Assembly: GCA_021796155.1 (NCBI GenBank)
Contig: JAJYOO010000070.1
Coordinates: 1 to 9,082, forward strand
Reading direction: 5' to 3'
DNA from: Chloroflexota bacterium
Lineage (GTDB): Bacteria > Chloroflexota > Anaerolineae > Anaerolineales > Villigracilaceae
DNA length: 9,082 bases
Shown here: one piece after another, positions 4,931-9,082 of the stretch
How the letters are laid out: each line of letters opens with the position of its first letter
How positions within the stretch are numbered: position 1 is the stretch's first letter
Program-made: the position numbers and the translations under genes
The notes under the pieces: model-generated
What the model saw: only the letters and a program-made list of their open reading frames with translations
What the model was told of the DNA's origin: nothing
The model's database searches: none

Positions 4931-6931
4931 ATGAAAACTAGAATATTTGCACTGATCCTAATAATCTTAGTCTCTACCACTTCTTGTGCGCGAAATACAA
5001 CACTCAATGTTACCGCAACTTCGAGCGCAATCACGCCAACCATCGTTGCGTCATCAACATCTTTACCTTCCTCTACACCAACAGCTCAACCAACCGTTCG
5101 GCAGACAAAAATAGAAGTGGTGACTGACAATGCGGTAACAGGTAATGGTGGCAATGCGTGGGGCGGGCACCAAACAAGAATTGTTCATACGCAAGATGGT
5201 ATCTTTACCGCATATACTGTTGCAGGTGATGGACAATTCAGCCGAGATTGGCGTTTAGCCGAGAGACAATCTGATGGCACATGGTCTGTCATAGCTAGTG
5301 GAAAGGCTGGACAACAGCCAGTAAATTTGTTGGCTTCTCCCGATGGAACTCTGCATGTAATTGGGTGGCCGAGTGGCACAGCCACCATGTGGTCGGGTAA
5401 GCCAAATAGCGGCACAATTTCAATGACTGCAGAAAGAATACCGCACTTGACTGCCGGCAACTATCCATATAGTTCATCTAGCGCCGACGCCAATGGTGAC
5501 CTTTGCGTTGTTTCAAGCGATGGATTCGGCGCACCTGGCATCTTGGATTTTGCTTGTTATGTGCCACAAAAAGGAGCTTGGGTAACTCAAACAAAGAAAC
5601 TGGATTATAGATACAATTATTCTTACGTATTCCCAGAGCCGAACGGTCAGCTATCCGTGGTTGCGACCCGGGATGTCCTATGGTCGGCATTAGGATATAA
5701 GCAGCCACCAGGAACATTTGATTACGTATTCAACGCCTTTCGATATTGGCGAACAGAAGATATTTCAAATAAACCCCTCGAGCAAGTTTATTTCTTGGAA
5801 GAAAAGCCAACCACGCAGTACCCCAATGTTATTCTTAATGCTCAAGAGGATGCTTATTTAGATACAAAGGGAAATATGCACGTGATTTATCATATCGAAG
5901 GCGCAAGTACAGGAGATGATTTCCTGTCACGACAAGTTATCATCTCGCCTGAGGGAAAAGTCTTATTTGATGTGCCACTACCCAAAGCGGCGGGTGATTA
6001 TTCTCGCATATTTCAAGATCAAAGGGGACAATTCTATTTATTAGGTTCTGCGGGTTTCCTATATCTGATGGATCAAGATGGCGTACACGCGAGCAATCCC
6101 TTTCGGCTCGATTTAGGAGGATACAATGTTGAATATTCCGGCTTTGGCTTGTCGGTTCCGCGCACAGGTTCACCATTAAGTAACATTATAGATGTTGTCT
6201 TTCCTTCATCTAATGGTTCAGCATGGCTTTACTTTCAACTTGATCTGTCTCAGTTCGTATCCGCCACACAAGTTATTTCCCCTACTCAGACACCTAATGT
6301 ATCTAACTTAAATTCAACCTCGAATACAATGACAAAAATGCTAGCCAGCGCACAGATACTTTTCAATGCAAACATGAATGATGTAACTCTAACCGGCTGG
6401 CAAGGACAATCATCTGGCATTCCCCCTACGGCAACTCAAAATGGCACTCTGATTTTTACACCAAACAGTCCTCAAATCCACAGTGACTATGCATTGAAAG
6501 AGAATGAGGCATGCTTGATGCTGTTCCGATACGGCGGCGATGATCCAGGGTTTCAATTCACAGCTATATCAGGGAATTGGCCTGATACTTGGAAAAACTG
6601 GGGGATAAATGAAGGAACGGATGACACAATGCCTGCCAAGCATTTTCAATTTAACTATACAATCGGAGAGAATAACGGTACTTACGAATCGCTCGGCCTA
6701 CGAGATGCTGCAAATCTCTGGTATTACGTGATGCTATGGGTTGAAGGAAATACTACCTTTCACATTGCGGTGTGGGAGAAGGACAATCCCACTGTATTTG
6801 CAGAGCACCAGCTACAATTTACAGATACGACAAGTTGGGGAAATCGAAGGTGGCAATGCAACTTGCTTGTTACAGGTGGAACGATTGAAATGGGAAGTTA
6901 TCAAGAAGTAAGATTAACACAGTCGCCATAA
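4931..6931 (+). CDS. Large secreted lipoprotein with propeller-like part and C-terminal beta-rich domain, function unknown
   Basis: Protein of 666 residues. The N-terminus is a lipoprotein signal: basic start (MKTR), hydrophobic core to about 14, and STTSC with lipid-acceptor C19. The -3 residue is Thr rather than Leu, so the lipobox is slightly off consensus. A Ser/Thr/Pro linker follows (about 20-58). Residues about 60-445 hold repeated short beta patterns with DG, PDG, PEG and PNG turns (SPDGTLHVI, ANGDLCVV, PNGQLSVV, TKGNMHVIYH, SPEGKVLFDV, QRGQFYLLG, QDGVH), suggesting a beta-propeller of the BNR/sialidase-like type without recognisable catalytic residues. A second linker (about 446-468) leads to a C-terminal domain (about 474-664), Trp-rich and beta-predicted, perhaps a jelly-roll or lectin-like binding module. 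It stands alone between divergent and same-strand neighbours and is AT-richer than most of the window. Likely a cell-surface binding or scaffold protein; I do not recognise the family. Confidence 0.85.
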   Translation: MKTRIFALILIILVSTTSCARNTTLNVTATSSAITPTIVASSTSLPSSTPTAQPTVRQTKIEVVTDNAVTGNGGNAWGGHQTRIVHTQDGIFTAYTVAGDGQFSRDWRLAERQSDGTWSVIASGKAGQQPVNLLASPDGTLHVIGWPSGTATMWSGKPNSGTISMTAERIPHLTAGNYPYSSSSADANGDLCVVSSDGFGAPGILDFACYVPQKGAWVTQTKKLDYRYNYSYVFPEPNGQLSVVATRDVLWSALGYKQPPGTFDYVFNAFRYWRTEDISNKPLEQVYFLEEKPTTQYPNVILNAQEDAYLDTKGNMHVIYHIEGASTGDDFLSRQVIISPEGKVLFDVPLPKAAGDYSRIFQDQRGQFYLLGSAGFLYLMDQDGVHASNPFRLDLGGYNVEYSGFGLSVPRTGSPLSNIIDVVFPSSNGSAWLYFQLDLSQFVSATQVISPTQTPNVSNLNSTSNTMTKMLASAQILFNANMNDVTLTGWQGQSSGIPPTATQNGTLIFTPNSPQIHSDYALKENEACLMLFRYGGDDPGFQFTAISGNWPDTWKNWGINEGTDDTMPAKHFQFNYTIGENNGTYESLGLRDAANLWYYVMLWVEGNTTFHIAVWEKDNPTVFAEHQLQFTDTTSWGNRRWQCNLLVTGGTIEMGSYQEVRLTQSP

Positions 6932-6943
6932 AACTTCCAAGAT

Positions 6944-6978
6944 TAGATGACAGTCACCTCAAAAATGACTGTCATCTA
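6944..6978. terminator. Perfect 13-bp hairpin after the lipoprotein gene, related to the one at 8450-8480
   Basis: TAGATGACAGTCA (6944-6956) and TGACTGTCATCTA (6966-6978) are exact reverse complements around a 9-base loop. It lies 12 bases after the lipoprotein stop and could end transcription, though the trail (CCTTATG) is poor in T. Its right side, TGACTGTCATCTACCTTAT, matches 8470-8488 at 17 of 19 positions, so this is probably a member of a dispersed repeat family rather than an independent terminator. Confidence 0.65.
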
Positions 6979-7007
6979 CCTTATGATTAATGCAGTTAAG
7001 CCAATGT

Positions 7008-7013
7008 TATAAT
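7008..7013 (+). promoter_or_regulatory. Candidate -10 box (TATAAT) of the PrsW/GAF gene
   Basis: TATAAT lies 29 bases before ATG 7043, leaving room for a leader of about 20 bases that includes AGGGA (7031-7035), an SD 7 bases from the start. No good -35 hexamer is seen at 17 bases (GATTAA at 6985-6990). It lies after the upstream hairpin, fitting a separate transcription unit. Confidence 0.45.
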
Positions 7014-7042
7014 CCCACCATTCCAACTACAGGGACAAACAA

Positions 7043-8443
7043 ATGGCGCTGATCAGCTTGGGATTTCCACTTCTCGTACTTATCGTCATGTACATTTTTG
7101 GCATATACACCTTCCGAAACATCGGATGGGTATTGCTATGTCTGATTTGGGGCAGCATTGGATTTGGGGCCGCTTTCTTTGCAAGTCCTGAGCTTGCGAA
7201 GTTGGGATTATCCAATCTTTTGATCGCCATCGTCATTGTGCCAGCCATTCAACAAATCTTCGCCATGCTGGGAGTGTTTCTCGTTGACCACCGTCGAAAG
7301 TTTGACAACCTGATAGACGGCGCGATGTATGGTTTCGCGATTGGCCTTGGTTATGCCATCACTGAAAATGTAAAGTACGCCCTCGCACTTCCAGCAGGCA
7401 GCGTTGAGACCGTCTTGTTGAGATCGTTTTCTTCGACTCTCGTTTACACCACCGCATCGGGCATTGTCGGCGTGGTTGTGACGCAGTTCTATTTCCGTCA
7501 TCGCGGCAGCCGCGTCGCGATTCTGCTCGGCGGATTTATCGCTGCGGTTGCGTACACAGCACTTTTCAGTCTGCTCGTGACCGGCAAAATTGGCGGCGAT
7601 TTTGCGCCAGCGATTTATGGCATCGGCGGCCTCACGCTTGTGGGTCTTTACCTCACAGGACAATTACGCAGGATTTTGATTCAAGTAGGAATCGAAAAGC
7701 AACGCGCTAACAGTTTGTTGGACATCGTCATTCCCATCGGCGTGCAGTTGAGCACAGAGAAAAATTTTGGCCGCCTGTTGGAAAACATGCTGGCCGAGGC
7801 CCGGAAGTTTTGCAAAGCTGACGCGGGAATGCTGTATTTGGTCCGCGAAAAGCAACTGGAACTCGCGGTCATGCACAACGACACGCTGCGTCTCAGCATG
7901 GGCGGCACGTCGCCCGTCGAGATCACATTGCCGGGTTTGTTTTTATATGACGATCAGGGAAATCCGAATGAGCGCAACGCGGCAGCCTATGCAGCCATCA
8001 ACGGCAAGACGGTGAACATCGAAGACGCGTACGAGACAAAGGAATATGATTTTTCAAGCATCCGCGCTTTTGACCGGACTCATAGCTATAAGTCCATCTC
8101 GTTCCTGACGATTCCGCTGAAAGGAAACGAAGGAAAAGCTTTGGGCGCGTTCCAATTGATCAACGCGCTGAATTCAAAGCGGGAGATCATTCCCTTCGAC
8201 AAGAATATCGAACGACTGATGGAATCTTTTTCATCCCTGGCAGCCGCGGCGCTTGAAGGTTACATCCAGGAACAGAAGTTGAGAAACGAGATCCAGCAAC
8301 TACGAATCCAAATTGACGAAGCCAAGCGCGGTAAGCAGGTAGATGAAATCACCAACACAGATTACTTCAAGAATTTGCAGCAAAAGGCAAAGGACCTTCG
8401 AAACACCGCCCCACGGCAAGAAGAAAAATCAGATAACGAATAA
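7043..8443 (+). CDS. PrsW-like membrane domain fused to a GAF domain and coiled-coil tail (probable pseudoprotease sensor)
   Basis: Protein of 466 residues. Residues 1-210 form about seven membrane helices with a PrsW-family (PF13367-like) layout: VPAIQQIFAMLGVFL (66-80), FDNLIDGAMYGFAIGLGYAI (87-106) followed by TENVKYA, and LLRSFSSTLVYTTASGIVG (125-143). In active PrsW proteases the first stretch reads P--EE--K and the last has a His in 'STLLHA'; here these are Q70-Q71 and Y135. Only E108 of the acidic set remains, so proteolysis is doubtful. Residues about 222-405 form a GAF domain (ADAGMLYLVREKQLELAV, then FLTIPLKGNEGKALGAFQLIN), a cytoplasmic small-molecule or protein sensing module. The tail (about 408-455) is a heptad-rich coiled coil ending in ITNTDYFKNLQQKAKDLR. 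No output domain follows. The ATG has SD AGGGA. It converges with ffh. A signalling scaffold in the membrane is the best guess. Confidence 0.85.
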   Translation: MALISLGFPLLVLIVMYIFGIYTFRNIGWVLLCLIWGSIGFGAAFFASPELAKLGLSNLLIAIVIVPAIQQIFAMLGVFLVDHRRKFDNLIDGAMYGFAIGLGYAITENVKYALALPAGSVETVLLRSFSSTLVYTTASGIVGVVVTQFYFRHRGSRVAILLGGFIAAVAYTALFSLLVTGKIGGDFAPAIYGIGGLTLVGLYLTGQLRRILIQVGIEKQRANSLLDIVIPIGVQLSTEKNFGRLLENMLAEARKFCKADAGMLYLVREKQLELAVMHNDTLRLSMGGTSPVEITLPGLFLYDDQGNPNERNAAAYAAINGKTVNIEDAYETKEYDFSSIRAFDRTHSYKSISFLTIPLKGNEGKALGAFQLINALNSKREIIPFDKNIERLMESFSSLAAAALEGYIQEQKLRNEIQQLRIQIDEAKRGKQVDEITNTDYFKNLQQKAKDLRNTAPRQEEKSDNE

Positions 8444-8449
8444 AATAAA

Positions 8450-8480
8450 GATGACGGTCACTTTAGAAGTGACCGTCATC
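8450..8480. terminator. Perfect 14-bp hairpin between convergent genes (shared terminator)
   Basis: GATGACGGTCACTT (8450-8463) and AAGTGACCGTCATC (8467-8480) are exact reverse complements with a 3-base loop. It lies 6 bases after the stop of the PrsW/GAF gene and 4 bases from the ffh stop. On the minus strand it is followed by TTTATTTTATTC, a good T-rich trail, so it is a strong intrinsic terminator for ffh. On the plus strand the trail TACTTTATCC is weaker. It is related in sequence to the hairpin at 6944-6978. Confidence 0.85.
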
Positions 8481-8484
8481 TACT

Positions 8485-9045
8485 TTATCCAAACAAATTT
8501 CCCAAGCCTCTTCCGCCTGTTTTCTGAAAAGTCTTCATCAACTTCTGTGCTTCGCGGAATTGCTTGATCAAACGATTCACATCCTGCACTTCGACTCCAG
8601 AGCCGGCTGCGATTCTTCGTCTGCGTGACGCGTTCAAAATATCCGGGCTACGGCGTTCTTTGAGCGTCATCGAAGAAATGATTGCCTCCGACTGCTTCAT
8701 GCCTCGTTCGATTTCTTTCGGGTCGGCCTGGCGCGCGGCTTGCCCAAATTGTCCGGGCAGCATATCCATCACCTGTGCCAGCGGCCCCATCTTTTTCATT
8801 TGCTTCATCTGCTCCAGAAAATCTTCGAGCGTGAACTGTCCCTTCATCATTCGCTCGGCGGCTTTCTGCGCGGTCTGCTGATCGAACGCGGCTTCGGCTT
8901 TTTCGATCAAGCCGATCATGTCGCCCATTCCCAAAATGCGCGATGACAAACGCGACGGATCATACGCTTCGAGCGCGTCGAGCTTTTCGCCGGTACCAAT
9001 AAATTTGATTGGCACGCCGGTCACGGATCGAACCGAAATCGCCGC
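8485..9045 (-). CDS. ffh: Signal recognition particle protein Ffh, C-terminal part (5' part missing at window end)
   Basis: About 187 residues of the SRP GTPase Ffh, the cytoplasmic protein that binds signal peptides with the SRP RNA and delivers ribosomes to FtsY. Visible are the end of the G domain (AAISVRSVTGVPIKFIGTGE, then KLDALEAYDPSRLSSRILGMGD) and the whole M domain: the Met-rich finger region with MMKGQFTLEDFLEQMKQMKKM and MDMLPG, the SRP-RNA-binding helix SRRRRIAAGSG, and the Gly-rich end GGRGLGNLFG. An ORF caller would start at GTG 9024, but that codon is an internal Val within the conserved GAA-S-R-VTG-P stretch. True coding continues upstream to about 9045, after which the sequence turns into an inverted copy of 8851-8892 and soon meets a stop in frame. 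The N domain and GTP-binding motifs are therefore absent for technical reasons, not because the gene is degenerate. Confidence 0.95.
   Translation of the reverse strand, partial: AAISVRSVTGVPIKFIGTGEKLDALEAYDPSRLSSRILGMGDMIGLIEKAEAAFDQQTAQKAAERMMKGQFTLEDFLEQMKQMKKMGPLAQVMDMLPGQFGQAARQADPKEIERGMKQSEAIISSMTLKERRSPDILNASRRRRIAAGSGVEVQDVNRLIKQFREAQKLMKTFQKTGGRGLGNLFG
8851..8892 (+). repeat. Left arm of a 42-bp perfect inverted repeat inside ffh
   Basis: This segment of the ffh coding region (M domain) is copied base for base, in reverse complement, at 9041-9082. It belongs naturally to ffh: its translation on the minus strand (AAFDQQTAQKAAERM) is normal M-domain sequence. It is the source and the distal copy is the anomaly. 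Confidence 0.95.
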
Positions 9046-9082
9046 GTTCGATCAGCAGACCGCGCAGAAAGCCGCCGAGCGA
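9041..9082 (-). repeat. Right arm of the 42-bp inverted repeat: fold-back chimera at the contig edge
   Basis: These last 42 bases are the exact reverse complement of 8851-8892 and run to the very end of the window. The ffh frame is good up to about 9045 and is broken beyond it. Five bases (GCCGC, 9041-9045) fit both the ffh sequence and the inverted copy, so the junction has microhomology. This is the signature of a template-switch or assembly fold-back, not of a biological terminator or insertion sequence. Confidence 0.88.

Noticed and set aside
7208..7663. 151-residue minus-strand open frame opposite the PrsW-like region
   Set aside because: Antisense shadow of a well-supported membrane domain; composition is low-complexity hydrophilic without motifs.
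7043..7675. Annotation as an active PrsW intramembrane protease
   Set aside because: The fold matches, but the expected Glu-Glu pair and His are Gln-Gln and Tyr, so an active enzyme is not supported by the sequence.
9022..9024. GTG as the true start of a short ffh-like gene
   Set aside because: The residues just upstream (AAISVRSV) continue the conserved Ffh G-domain sequence, so this GTG is an internal Val codon.
8851..9082. Inverted repeat at the end as insertion-sequence ends or a cruciform regulatory element
   Set aside because: One arm is ordinary ffh coding sequence and the other truncates ffh exactly at the contig edge with microhomology; an artefact explains this better.
1..9082. 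tRNA, rRNA, CRISPR array, transposase, prophage or toxin-antitoxin genes
   Set aside because: Reading both strands gave no cloverleaf with a conserved T-loop, no regularly spaced repeats, and no proteins of those families.

Overview
The window looks like a stretch of a bacterial chromosome, most likely a Chloroflexota (Anaerolineae-type) genome from a metagenome. The hints are a secreted lipoprotein with Ser/Thr/Pro linkers, a membrane PrsW-like domain fused to GAF, an F420-type reductase, and an intergenic palindromic repeat of a style I associate with that group. This assignment is inference. No rRNA, tRNA, CRISPR array, transposase or phage gene was seen.

Layout. Seven genes lie head to tail on the minus strand between 4790 and 23. 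In transcription order they are: a small His/Trp/aromatic-rich membrane protein, a multi-pass membrane protein (DUF2269-like), a deazaflavin (F420)-dependent nitroreductase-family protein, an isoprenylcysteine/phospholipid methyltransferase-family membrane protein, an OmpR-type response regulator, a class I SAM methyltransferase, and a sensor histidine kinase. The regulator and kinase look like cognate partners. They are separated by the AT-richer methyltransferase gene, which is bordered by an imperfect palindromic repeat on one side and an inverted repeat on the other. The kinase has almost no extracytoplasmic domain, so it probably senses the membrane or a membrane partner. The small membrane protein at the head of the cluster is a candidate partner.

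A divergent intergenic region (4791-4930) separates this cluster from two plus-strand genes. The first encodes a 666-residue secreted lipoprotein with a beta-propeller-like part and a C-terminal beta-rich domain. The second encodes a 466-residue protein with a PrsW-like membrane domain, a GAF domain and a coiled-coil tail. Its PrsW part appears to lack the catalytic Glu-Glu pair (Gln-Gln instead) and the catalytic His (Tyr instead), so it may be a pseudoprotease turned into a membrane sensor. Two related hairpins bracket this gene.

The right end holds the 3' part of ffh (signal recognition particle GTPase) on the minus strand. Its upstream part is missing because the last 42 bases are an exact inverted copy of 8851-8892. 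This is a fold-back junction with 5-base microhomology, best explained as a library or assembly chimera at the contig edge.

Three annotated starts are better moved. The GTG codons at 4925 (plus) and 4796 (minus) lie inside Shine-Dalgarno sequences, so the ATGs at 4931 and 4790 are preferred. The ATG at 3657 has an SD that the upstream GTG at 3675 lacks.
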